This document shows, in pieces, positions 6,063-13,006 of a stretch of 16,682 nucleotides of DNA; within the stretch, counting starts at the first letter, position 1, and every line of letters begins with the position of its first letter. Source of the DNA: an uncultured Lachnospiraceae bacterium (GTDB lineage Bacteria > Bacillota > Clostridia > Lachnospirales > Lachnospiraceae); NCBI GenBank assembly GCA_947594335.1, contig CANQEC010000028.1, positions 1-16,682 on the forward strand, in the 5' to 3' direction. The translations under genes were made by a program, and so were the position numbers. The notes below the pieces were generated by a model. It had not been told where the DNA came from. It ran no database searches and saw only the letters and a list, made by a program, of their open reading frames with translations.

Positions 6063-7217
6063 TCAAAGGCATGTCCGCAGCCGTCCGTCTGTCAAAACTC
6101 TCGCCACTTTATGAATCATAAAAAGAAGCGCAGACGACAACGCGCAGACGGACAGATACTGTACAAAAGTGTTTTCGATCAGCAGTTCTGTAAGTCCCGC
6201 GATCCTTGCGAATCCGCGCAGACAGACAATCACAGCCGGATGCAGGAGATAAAGCAGCATGGAAGCGTTCCTGATCCATCCAGGATCTTTGGAAGATGGC
6301 GGAAACAGAGACCTGACCCGCTTTTCGCATCCGCATGCTCTTACATCACTGCCAGAAGCCTTTTCCGGAATGGCAAGCAGCAGCTGAAACAGAAAATACA
6401 TCACAAAGGGAAGCAGCAGATACATACTGTTGTGCCTCTGCAGATTCAGACTGTATGTGAGATATCCCTCCGCAAGCATGCCCGCGAAACACACCAGCAG
6501 TCCCACCCTGCATCTGCTTCCGTTTCTTTTGCGGGTCACATCCGGCAGCCTCTTTTTGCAGGACGGCTGCCCGCCTCTGTTCCTCGGATCCTTCTCATCC
6601 CAAAAGGCGGACATCACTCCAAGCATAAGAAAAACCGGTGCAAAAAAGATTCCGTTTCGCGTATAGCTGCTGACGGAAAAAATCCTGCTGTAAATTTGTG
6701 CAAGCAGAGGGATCTGCTTCGTCACTCCGTAATAGCTGTCGCCCAGCAACCCGGCGATGTATGCGCCCACAGAAAAAACGACTGCCGCCCGCATGGATCT
6801 TTTCATCAGGAACACAAGCAGCAAACAGCCGATGACGGCGGCCGGAAAATACCACAGGTGGTAAAATGTCCCGTCAAACAGCACTGCCCTGAAAAAACCT
6901 GCCATGCTGTGCGGGACGTTCCCTGCATACAGGGCCAGAGGCGCGTAGAAAAGCGTCGCTGCCAGATATAAAGTCACATTTTTCGTAAGATACCTGTGCA
7001 GGGTCTTCTTTCTTTGAAACCCGCTCTTTCCATACGGCGCCAGCACAAAATATCCGGTAGTCATAAGAAAAAACGGCACTGCCACCCTTCCCGCACAGCA
7101 GGTGATCAGATAGTCCAGATCTTCGCTCCACCCCGAGAACGGACCGATGTGAATTGCTGTCACCATGAAAGCTGCCGCCAGACGGAAATCATCAATTCCC
7201 GCGTAAGTCTTTCTCAT
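6063..7217 (-). CDS. vanTm: VanT membrane half, acyltransferase-3-like (VanTm-like)
   Basis: A 384-residue integral membrane protein with about ten hydrophobic helices, of the acyltransferase-3 fold. Family motifs match the N-terminal part of VanT: IDDFRLAAAFMVTAIH, RVAVPFFLMTTGY, YHLWYFPA and RNGIFFAPVFLMLG. In VanT this part is thought to bring L-Ser to the racemase. The start at 7217 is chosen because GGAGG lies 7 bases upstream; an ATG at 7262 lacks such a site. The frame stops at 6063 and the racemase begins 140 bases later with its own ribosome binding site, so this is a true two-gene arrangement and not a simple frameshift of a fused gene. A basic, poorly conserved loop (GGQPSCKKRLPDVTRKRNG) interrupts the helices. 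It could be mistaken for a general acyltransferase; position makes VanTm the better reading. Confidence 0.82.
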   Translation of the reverse strand: MRKTYAGIDDFRLAAAFMVTAIHIGPFSGWSEDLDYLITCCAGRVAVPFFLMTTGYFVLAPYGKSGFQRKKTLHRYLTKNVTLYLAATLFYAPLALYAGNVPHSMAGFFRAVLFDGTFYHLWYFPAAVIGCLLLVFLMKRSMRAAVVFSVGAYIAGLLGDSYYGVTKQIPLLAQIYSRIFSVSSYTRNGIFFAPVFLMLGVMSAFWDEKDPRNRGGQPSCKKRLPDVTRKRNGSRCRVGLLVCFAGMLAEGYLTYSLNLQRHNSMYLLLPFVMYFLFQLLLAIPEKASGSDVRACGCEKRVRSLFPPSSKDPGWIRNASMLLYLLHPAVIVCLRGFARIAGLTELLIENTFVQYLSVCALSSALLFMIHKVARVLTDGRLRTCL

Positions 7218-7282
7218 ACTGATTCCTCCAGTCATTTTCTGTAATCCCGCTTTTATCCGCACCGGAACTATATCATGCTGCT

Positions 7283-7306
7283 GGGGTCAAAAGGAATTTT
7301 GTCCCC
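7283..7306 (-). repeat. Imperfect hairpin between vanG and vanTm
   Basis: On the minus strand GGGG-A-CAAAA, TTCC, TTTTG-A-CCCC forms a 9-bp stem with one A-A mismatch and a 4-base loop. No T-run follows, so it is not a standard terminator. It lies in the 128-base gap and could affect mRNA stability or the ratio of ligase to VanT. Confidence 0.45.
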
Positions 7307-7345
7307 ATGATGCCACGAATTGCCCCGCATGCGGACTTCCTCCGG

Positions 7346-8464
7346 TCAAAAAATCCCTTCCGCTTCGAGCAGAGAATTCACCGCCTCTTCAAAAGTAATC
7401 CCGGCGGCTTTCAGCATATTGGGATACCTGCTGTGCAAGGTGAAACCGGGAATTGTATTTACCTCGTTAAAATAAATCTCGCCTCCGGGAGTCAAAAACA
7501 TATCCACTCTCGCAAAGCTGCTGCATCCCAGCGCCCTGTAAACCGCAAGCGCCGTGCTTTTGATCTCGCCGGCCTTTTCGGCGCTGATCCGCGCGGGCAC
7601 ATGGATCCTGGAGGTTTTCAGCGTGTATTTTTCTTTATAGTCAAAAAATCCTTCCGACAATTCGATCTCATCCACTTCCCCGATCACCGGCTGGTCTGTC
7701 CCAAGCAGCGCGCAACCGACCTCAAACCCTTCGACCGCCTCCTCAAGAAGGATTCTGGAATCATACAGAAACGCCTTCCTGACCGCACGGAACAGCTCCT
7801 GTTCCTCTGACACTTTCGTAATCCCACAGGAAGAACCGGAACGGACCGGCTTTACAAACAGAGGATAACCGATCTTTGCAGCCGCTTCCCTGATCTTTCC
7901 GGGCCACACTCCCTTTTTAAAACCGACAGATTCCGGCACCTTTATCCCGCCTGCCGCCGCAATGCGGTGCGCCAGTTCCTTATCCATACATATGGCGGAG
8001 GACAAAAGGCCGCAGCCGATCACCGGCACTCCCATCAGCTCCAGAACCCCCTGCAGCGTGCCGTCTTCCCCGTTTCTGCCGTGCAGGATCGGAAGCGCCG
8101 CATCCAGAGATATCGTCCGCATCGTTCCATGTCTTATATAACACAGGCCATGCACCGTCTTGTCAAATACCGCGAATACCGGAATACATCCAGGATCCTG
8201 TTCCCAGCGGTCGTTCCTGATCTGCTCGCTGGTTCCCCGGTACAGCAGCCATTTCCCGGTGCGCCGCTCGGCACCGATCAGGATCAGTCTGTATTTTTCC
8301 CGGTCTATGGCATCAATGACCGCGCTGGCCGACTGCAGGAAAACCTCATATTCCGGCGAATCTCCGCCGAAAAACACGGCAACCGTTCTCTTTTTCACAG
8401 TCTTCCTTTTCCCCATGACAGTCGTTTCTGTGCTTTCCTGATTTTTTACTTCTTCATAATTCAT
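7346..8464 (-). CDS. vanG: VanG-type D-alanine--D-serine ligase
   Basis: A 372-residue ATP-grasp ligase of the Ddl/Van family. It has the N-terminal FGGDSPEYEV (32-41), where housekeeping Ddl usually has FGG.S.EHEVSL; LPILHGRNGEDGT (124-136); and VKPVRSGSSCGI (204-215). The omega-loop region FFDYKEKYTLKTSRIHVPAR (273-292) and the metal and substrate site FNEVNTIPGFT complete it. The EYEV and FFDY.EKYTLK patterns are those of VanC/E/G D-Ser ligases, not of VanA/B D-Lac ligases, which carry a different loop with a His. The predicted product is D-Ala-D-Ser for muropeptide precursors in the cytosol. The start at 8464 has AAAGGGG 8 bases upstream; an ATG at 8485, overlapping the upstream stop as ATGA, is the alternative. 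A charged ~25-residue N-terminal tail is unusual. Confidence 0.88.
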   Translation of the reverse strand: MNYEEVKNQESTETTVMGKRKTVKKRTVAVFFGGDSPEYEVFLQSASAVIDAIDREKYRLILIGAERRTGKWLLYRGTSEQIRNDRWEQDPGCIPVFAVFDKTVHGLCYIRHGTMRTISLDAALPILHGRNGEDGTLQGVLELMGVPVIGCGLLSSAICMDKELAHRIAAAGGIKVPESVGFKKGVWPGKIREAAAKIGYPLFVKPVRSGSSCGITKVSEEQELFRAVRKAFLYDSRILLEEAVEGFEVGCALLGTDQPVIGEVDEIELSEGFFDYKEKYTLKTSRIHVPARISAEKAGEIKSTALAVYRALGCSSFARVDMFLTPGGEIYFNEVNTIPGFTLHSRYPNMLKAAGITFEEAVNSLLEAEGIF

Positions 8465-8472
8465 ATCTGTTA

Positions 8473-8479
8473 CCCCTTT
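8473..8479 (-). promoter_or_regulatory. Ribosome binding site supporting the vanG start at 8464
   Basis: AAAGGGG lies 8 bases before the ATG at 8464. The alternative ATG at 8485 overlaps the carboxypeptidase stop codon (ATGA) but has only a weak site, so coupled translation from either ATG is possible. Confidence 0.5.
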
Positions 8480-8481
8480 CG

Positions 8482-9681
8482 TCATCCAATATTTCCCGCG
8501 CCCTGTTCCCCGATCCGGCTGTACACATCTACCGCGTCCAGAATATGGAACTGTTCGGTCGTATGAGATCCCGGCGCCTGCGCGGTCACCAGAATATATT
8601 CCCTGCCGTTTACCTCTGCCAGACTTGCAAGGCACTGTCCCGCCTCCTCGGTATATCCGGTCTTTCCCCCGAGAATCCTCCCGCCGGTAACCTCCGCGCT
8701 GTCCATGTACCGGAACATCGTACTGACAAAAGTGAAACCATCCGGATGCTCTTTAGAGGGAAGCGTGCTGTACCGGCTGCCTGTAAACGCTTCCCGGAAG
8801 GTTTCACTTTGCAGAGCGTACCGCAGCAGAACCGCAAGATCTTCCGCCGTGGAATAGTGATCCGGGTCATGCAGTCCTGTCGCATTGCAGAAATGCGTGT
8901 CCTCAAGTCCCAGCTCTTCTGCCTTTTGGTTCATCATCCCCACAAACGCCTCCTCTGTACCGGCAATTCTGTAAGCGAACGTCATACAGCATTCCGCTCC
9001 GGACGGCAGAAGGATTCCGTACAGCAGATCCCGCAGCCGTGCGCTCTCCCCCGGCAGAAAACCTGCCATGGACGCATCCTCGGCGTACAGCCCCGGAAAG
9101 AAATCCTCAGGGACTGTGACCACTTCCTCCATATCTTCCGTGTTCTCCACTGCCAGGACGGCCGTCATGATTTTTGTGAGCGATGCGGGATAAATCCTTG
9201 TCTGCGCATTGTATCCCGACAAAAAAGCCCCCGATTCAAAGTCCATCAGAACCGCGTAATGGCTGTGCAGATGCGCCAGATCTACCTGAATATCCGGAAT
9301 GTTTTCCTTTTGTTTCCCCTCCTCTCCATCCTCAGCTGCGAAAAATCCGCCAGACGGCTGGTCCAGAGAACCGGACTCCTGATCGTCTCCATCCATTCCT
9401 TCTGTCACAACAGGCCCGGCAGATAACAGCTGATTCTGTAAAAAGACGTACAGTATCCTGCCTCCTGCAAGAAAAAAGACTATAACAGCAGTCAGGAAAA
9501 AGGCTCTTCTTCTCTGCTGTCTCTTTCTCCTTTGATACCGGCGTCTTCTTCCTTCAAGGTCTGCCCGCGAGCCTCCTTTCGGGATTCGGTTCTGCCCTGG
9601 CGGATATTTTTGAGACCGGATTCCGGCATATCTCATCTGTCCCCCGCCGTTTCCCCTGTGATTCCTCTCCTGCCTGTACAT
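8482..9681 (-). CDS. Membrane-anchored serine D,D-carboxypeptidase (S11), VanY-like role
   Basis: A 399-residue penicillin-binding-type D-Ala-D-Ala carboxypeptidase. A very basic N-terminus (RRRRYQRRKRQQRRR, about 44-59) precedes one membrane segment (about 60-82), then an acidic linker and an extracellular S11 domain. The active-site SLTK is at 167-170 and KTG at 340-342 (GGKTGYTEEAG). The second motif reads SGAEC (227-231), where the classical S11 motif is SGN. AAAGGAG lies 7 bases before the ATG. In this position known vanG clusters have zinc VanY and/or VanXY; none is here. The inferred role is removing the terminal D-Ala of pentapeptide so that D-Ser-ended precursors prevail. It could instead be an ordinary DacA-type enzyme; its stop overlaps the ligase start region, favouring a van role. 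Confidence 0.85.
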   Translation of the reverse strand: MYRQERNHRGNGGGQMRYAGIRSQKYPPGQNRIPKGGSRADLEGRRRRYQRRKRQQRRRAFFLTAVIVFFLAGGRILYVFLQNQLLSAGPVVTEGMDGDDQESGSLDQPSGGFFAAEDGEEGKQKENIPDIQVDLAHLHSHYAVLMDFESGAFLSGYNAQTRIYPASLTKIMTAVLAVENTEDMEEVVTVPEDFFPGLYAEDASMAGFLPGESARLRDLLYGILLPSGAECCMTFAYRIAGTEEAFVGMMNQKAEELGLEDTHFCNATGLHDPDHYSTAEDLAVLLRYALQSETFREAFTGSRYSTLPSKEHPDGFTFVSTMFRYMDSAEVTGGRILGGKTGYTEEAGQCLASLAEVNGREYILVTAQAPGSHTTEQFHILDAVDVYSRIGEQGAGNIG

Positions 9682-9697
9682 AAAAATCTCCTTTCCC

Positions 9698-9710
9698 TGC
9701 GCAGGCCTGC
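9698..9710. repeat. Palindromic repeat copy B in the carboxypeptidase-operon leader
   Basis: TGCGCAGGCCTGC, identical to 13 bases of the 16-bp palindrome at 9781-9796, lies just upstream of the AAAGGAG ribosome binding site. Because the core is palindromic, the two copies can each fold or pair with one another in the mRNA. Confidence 0.6.
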
Positions 9711-9721
9711 AATCAAATAGA

Positions 9722-9738
9722 AGGCGGTTTTTCCGCCT
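9722..9738 (-). repeat. Short hairpin in the leader
   Basis: AGGCGG and CCGCCT enclose five bases (AAAAA in the transcript). It lies between the two palindromic copies, so it would be the inner stem of a branched leader if they pair. No T-run follows. Confidence 0.5.
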
Positions 9739-9780
9739 GCTTCCGCGCGGCCTGCGTGCTGCGCCGGCAGCTGATTTCCT

Positions 9781-9796
9781 TGCGCAGGCCTGCGCA
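9781..9796. repeat. 16-bp perfect palindrome (copy A) in the leader
   Basis: TGCGCAGGCCTGCGCA is its own reverse complement. It directly follows the vanRS terminator in the direction of transcription. It may be an operator half-site pair or one arm of a leader structure with 9698-9710. Confidence 0.6.
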
Positions 9797-9844
9797 TAAA
9801 AAGAATGCTCCTGCCCAGCAATTATTATTTTACTGAACAGGAGC
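9796..9844 (-). terminator. Rho-independent terminator/attenuator after vanRS
   Basis: In the transcript GCUCCUGUUCAG pairs with CUGGGCAGGAGC: 12 bp including two G-U pairs, with a 14-base A/U-rich loop. ATTCTTTTT follows, giving five U's shortly after the stem. It lies about 150 bases downstream of the vanS stop and before the effector genes. It could end the regulator transcript or act as an attenuator in front of the carboxypeptidase-vanG-vanT genes. Confidence 0.75.
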
Positions 9845-9993
9845 CCCCTGTACTTTAATATTCTGTTGTTTAAATCCTGAGAAAAGCTTAAGGAATCCTG
9901 GAGATTTCTTCATAAATACCTATCTGATTTTCGGCGCAGACAATAAACGGCGCAGGCGATAAAGACGCCCGGCAGCATTATGAAAAATTTTTC

Positions 9994-11130
9994 TTATCCC
10001 CCTGCCGGCAATGATACGCAGAAGGTTGTCAGTTCGTTCCTGCTGTCCGCCGTTATGGTTCCCCCATGCAGGGCGGCGATCTCTTTTGCGATCGCAAGTC
10101 CCAGGCCGGCTCCTCCGGTGTCGCTCGTCCTGGCTTCATCCAGGCGGAAAAATTTTTCAAACAGGAAGTCCAGCTTTTTGGCCGGGATTGTTTTTCCGCT
10201 GTTGCGAAAACAGATCCGAACCTCCTTTTCCTCACGTTCCGTCCAGACTTCGATCTTTGTCCCGCGATAGCTGTAAGCGATCGCGTTCTTTAAAATATTA
10301 TTGAACACACGCGCCAGTTTGACCGGGTCGCCCTGAATGGTTATATTTTCATCCGTCTGCAGACTTATCGTATTTCCGTGCGCGTTCAGAAGCGGATAAA
10401 ACTCATCCGTCATCTGCATCAGCATATAAGAAAGATCAATCTCTTCCTCTTCCAGCTCAACCTGCTGCAGATTATACCTTGTAATATCAAAAAACTCGTT
10501 GATCAGCTTCTCCAGACGCTGCGCCTTATCCAAAGCGATATTCACGTATCTTGCTTTCTGCTCTGCCGGCATGTCGGGAACCTCCGCCAGCAGGCTTAAA
10601 TAGCCGAGCACTGAAGTCAGCGGCGTTTTCAGATCATGCGCCAGATAAGTGATCATGTCATTTTTCCGCGCCGCTTCCTCTTTTAGTATCTGCTCATGAT
10701 GCTGCATCATGGATCTGATTTCCGCCATCTGCGCGAAGACCTCCGCGTACTCCTTTTTAAACAGATCCTGTCCTTCTCCATTCTGCCGCATATAGTTCTG
10801 CATTTCCCGGCTTATTTCCGTGACTGTCCTGCTGCACTCCGTTTTCGCGTGGAAATAAGACACCACAAACACAACGACCGCAAAAAGCACGGAAATCGCA
10901 CACAGACCCGCGGTGAGCAAACTTTTTATCCGGGGCCAGAAGGGTTCCCGTATAAATACCTCTCTCCCTTCATAGATCCCGTAGTGGTCATTCATACAAT
11001 TTGCCATAAACCAGTCGACAAACATGCCGTTGCACACATGATCCACAAAATAATAAATGGCATCACATATGAAAATGCTGCACACGCACAGAAAAAGCAG
11101 CCTTAAAATCACCCCGCTTTTAGACTTCAA
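9994..11130 (-). CDS. vanS: VanS-type sensor histidine kinase
   Basis: A 378-residue membrane kinase. Two membrane segments (about 8-29 and 70-93) flank a short extracellular loop of some 40 residues, rich in aromatic and acidic residues. A HAMP-like/coiled-coil linker comes next, then the H-box YLAHDLKTPLTSVLGYL with phospho-accepting His 165. The N-box is RVFNNILKNA (about 274-283), followed by the G1 region RNSGKTIP and G2 GGAGLGLA. The H-box wording is that of VanS from VanB/VanG clusters. The probable start is a TTG at 11130, giving an 11-bp overlap with vanR and likely coupled translation. The short sensor loop suggests detection of a membrane or cell-wall signal. Partner is VanR just upstream; the stop is followed by the terminator at 9796-9844. 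Confidence 0.9.
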   Translation of the reverse strand: MKSKSGVILRLLFLCVCSIFICDAIYYFVDHVCNGMFVDWFMANCMNDHYGIYEGREVFIREPFWPRIKSLLTAGLCAISVLFAVVVFVVSYFHAKTECSRTVTEISREMQNYMRQNGEGQDLFKKEYAEVFAQMAEIRSMMQHHEQILKEEAARKNDMITYLAHDLKTPLTSVLGYLSLLAEVPDMPAEQKARYVNIALDKAQRLEKLINEFFDITRYNLQQVELEEEEIDLSYMLMQMTDEFYPLLNAHGNTISLQTDENITIQGDPVKLARVFNNILKNAIAYSYRGTKIEVWTEREEKEVRICFRNSGKTIPAKKLDFLFEKFFRLDEARTSDTGGAGLGLAIAKEIAALHGGTITADSRNELTTFCVSLPAGG

Positions 11131-11818
11131 TTTTATATCCGCACCCCCAGACTGTCTTTATATATTTCGGTTCCTCAAAGGAATCTCCCATTTTCTCACG
11201 CAGATGCCGGATATGAACTGTGATCGTGTTGTTTCTCTTATTAAAGTATTCGCTTCCCCATATCTGATGAAACAGCTCCTCGGAGCTGACTACCTTTCCC
11301 TTTTGCTGACACAAAATACGGAGGATGGAAAATTCCGTAGGGGTAAGCAGAAGAAGCTTTTCATTCAGGGTACACTCATGCGTCCTGATATTCAGAACCA
11401 GCCCCCCGCATGTCAGAACATCCTCCTGCTTTTCCTCATTCGCCGTATTGTACCTTTTATATCTTCGAAGCTGCGCCTTCACCCGCGCCACCAGCTCCAG
11501 GGGCAGGAACGGTTTTGTAATATAATCGTCCGCCCCCAGCGCCAGCCCGGTAATTTTGTCCGTCTCTTCCCCTTTTGCCGTGAGCATAATGATCGGGTAT
11601 CGGTATTTTTCCCTGATCCTCCTGCAGATCTGCAGTCCGCTCGTGCCGGGAAGCATAATATCCAGAATCGCCAGATCCAGCGTCTCTTTCTGAATGCAGG
11701 AAAGAGCCTCCGCTGCCGTATAAAACTTGAAAACGGTAAAATTTTCGTTTTCAAGATACAGCGCGACCAGATCCGCAATCTCCTTTTCGTCATCCACAAT
11801 CAATATTTTATCTGCCAT
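11120..11818 (-). CDS. vanR: VanR-type response regulator (OmpR/PhoB family)
   Basis: A 232-residue transcription regulator. The receiver domain has acidic residues DD (9-10), phospho-acceptor Asp 53 in LAILDIMLPG, Thr 80 in IIMLTAK and Lys 102 in YITKPF. The C-terminal winged helix (about 135-230) has LTPTEFSILRIL, the recognition region NTITVHIRHLREKMG and the end KTVWGCGYKIEV. The stretch ADDYITKPFLPLELVARVKA is that of VanR proteins from VanB/VanG clusters. It is the first gene of the van cluster, 130 bases after hypE, with an AT-rich upstream region carrying an inverted repeat. Its ribosome binding site is weak. It should activate the effector genes and perhaps its own promoter. Confidence 0.92.
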   Translation of the reverse strand: MADKILIVDDEKEIADLVALYLENENFTVFKFYTAAEALSCIQKETLDLAILDIMLPGTSGLQICRRIREKYRYPIIMLTAKGEETDKITGLALGADDYITKPFLPLELVARVKAQLRRYKRYNTANEEKQEDVLTCGGLVLNIRTHECTLNEKLLLLTPTEFSILRILCQQKGKVVSSEELFHQIWGSEYFNKRNNTITVHIRHLREKMGDSFEEPKYIKTVWGCGYKIEV

Positions 11819-11837
11819 ACCGCTGCCCGCTCCATTC

Positions 11838-11861
11838 TTGTTAAGTAACTTATTTTAACAA
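11838..11861. promoter_or_regulatory. Inverted repeat in the vanR upstream region (candidate operator)
   Basis: TTGTTAA (11838-11844) and TTAACAA (11855-11861) are perfect inverted 7-mers around a 10-base spacer. They lie 20-43 bases before the vanR ATG, in an AT-rich block. A TATAAA sits further upstream (about 11880, minus strand) with only a poor -35. Binding by VanR is a guess; a role in the 5' leader of the mRNA is also possible. Confidence 0.45.
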
Positions 11862-11923
11862 ATCCGTCGGGCATATTTATAGATATTTGAATGAGAATTT
11901 ATTAAGATTTCATTAGGATCTCT

Positions 11924-11946
11924 TCAAAATTCCTGCCGTGCGGCAG
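11924..11946 (-). terminator. Weak candidate terminator after hypE
   Basis: Just after the hypE stop, CTGCCG and CGGCAG form a 6-bp stem (tight 2-4-base loop) followed by GAATTTTG. The T-run is only four bases and offset. It would partly separate the hyp operon from vanR. Confidence 0.4.
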
Positions 11947-11948
11947 CA

Positions 11949-12956
11949 TCAGCAGATTCTCGGCAGAAGCTCTCCTCCCGGCTGCGGAAGCAGCGTCCTT
12001 GCCCCAATCTCTGTCGTCATAATAACCTTTCCCGGATTTTCCGCCGTTATTTCCCCGATCACCGCCGCTTTCTCAGAATATCTGCCTTTATGGAGAACGT
12101 CAAGAAGCTCCTCTGCCCTGTCCTTCGGGGCAATCACCACCAGCGTTCCCTCATTCGCCAGATACAGCGGATCCAGTCCGAGCATACCGCAGACGCCCCG
12201 GACCGCGTCATCCACCGGAACCGACTGGGAATCCAGCACGACTCCGACACCGCTCTCCGCCGCGATCTCATAGAGGACTGTCCCCACGCCTCCCCGGGTG
12301 GCATCCCGGATAACATGGATATCTTTTGTGACGTTCAGCATGGATTCCACCGTCCCCCACAGCGGCGCGCAGTCACTTTTAATGTCCGCCTCGATGCCGA
12401 GCTCTTCCCGCGCAAGCAGGATCGTACATCCGTGACGGCCGATATCCCCCGTCACGATCACCGCATCACCCGGCTTCGCGAAGGCGCCGGACGTGTGCAC
12501 TTCTTCCTCGATCTTTCCGATTCCCGCAGTCGTGATGAAGACGTGGTCCACCTGGCCCTTTCCTGCCACCTTCGTATCCCCGGCCACAATCTTTACCCCG
12601 GCTTCATTTGCCGTTTTTTCCATGGAGGCCGCGATCATCTCCAGCTTATCCATCGGAAATCCTTCCTCTATGATAAAGGAGCAGGTCATATACATCGGTC
12701 TCGCACCCATACAGGCCAGATCGTTCACGGTGCCGCAGATGCTGAGCTTTCCGATATTTCCGCCGTTAAATTCATAAGGCGACACGATAAAGCCGTCCGT
12801 CGTCATCGCGATCCGTCCTTTTTCCACTGACAGCACCGCGGCGTCATCCGCGGTAAATTCCGGGTTCGCAAAATGCGCCTGAAAAACTTCGTGGATCAGC
12901 TCCGCAGTCTGTCTGCCCCCGGCTCCGTGAGCCAGCGTTACTTTTTTCTCTGCCAT
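11949..12956 (-). CDS. hypE: Hydrogenase maturation protein HypE
   Basis: A 335-residue cytosolic protein of the PurM/AIRS-like ATP-binding fold. It dehydrates the carbamoyl group received from HypF to a thiocyanate on its C-terminal Cys, giving the CN ligands of the [NiFe] centre. The N-terminus VTLAHGAGGRQTAELI and the invariant C-terminal end PRIC are both visible, so the active Cys is present. Internal motifs include TTDGFIVSPYEFNGGNIGKLSICGTVNDLA broken into the family's glycine-rich loops, and RDATRGGVGTVLYEIA. The start at 12956 is chosen because HypE proteins begin close to the LAHG motif; an ATG at 13004, two bases after the hypD stop, would add 16 basic residues. It is the last hyp gene before vanR. 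Confidence 0.95.
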   Translation of the reverse strand: MAEKKVTLAHGAGGRQTAELIHEVFQAHFANPEFTADDAAVLSVEKGRIAMTTDGFIVSPYEFNGGNIGKLSICGTVNDLACMGARPMYMTCSFIIEEGFPMDKLEMIAASMEKTANEAGVKIVAGDTKVAGKGQVDHVFITTAGIGKIEEEVHTSGAFAKPGDAVIVTGDIGRHGCTILLAREELGIEADIKSDCAPLWGTVESMLNVTKDIHVIRDATRGGVGTVLYEIAAESGVGVVLDSQSVPVDDAVRGVCGMLGLDPLYLANEGTLVVIAPKDRAEELLDVLHKGRYSEKAAVIGEITAENPGKVIMTTEIGARTLLPQPGGELLPRIC

Positions 12957-13006
12957 AATTCTTTCCATCCTCTTTCTATGATTCCCCGCGGCGTGTTTTC
13001 TCATTC

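Larger units (their letters stand above)
9682..9993. other. 312-bp intergenic/leader region between vanS and the carboxypeptidase gene
   Basis: It contains, in transcript order, about 150 bases after the vanS stop with nothing recognised, then a terminator-like stem (9796-9844), then a GC-rich leader with two copies of a palindromic element and a small hairpin. The carboxypeptidase ribosome binding site comes last. No convincing promoter hexamers were found after the terminator; a weak TTGCTG/TATGCG pair (17 bases apart) overlaps the terminator. The effector genes may therefore depend on readthrough or on VanR-assisted initiation at a poor promoter. Confidence 0.55.

Noticed and set aside
5203..6114. 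Long plus-strand open frame opposite the racemase
   Set aside because: Antisense shadow; runs across the vanTm-vanTr gap and both genes' ends and has no family features.
6063..7217. Generic O-acetyltransferase for surface polysaccharide
   Set aside because: The motifs IDDFRLAAA, YHLWYFPA and RNGIFFAPVF fit the VanT membrane domain, and the neighbours are vanG and a racemase.
8465..8635. N-terminal extension of the vanG frame
   Set aside because: It overlaps the end of the carboxypeptidase gene, has no ligase homology and has no ribosome binding site at its first ATG; AAAGGGG before 8464 fits better.
9781..9796. Restriction-site-like or chance GC palindrome
   Set aside because: Kept as a feature instead because a 13-base copy recurs 83 bases away next to a ribosome binding site, which chance does not readily explain.
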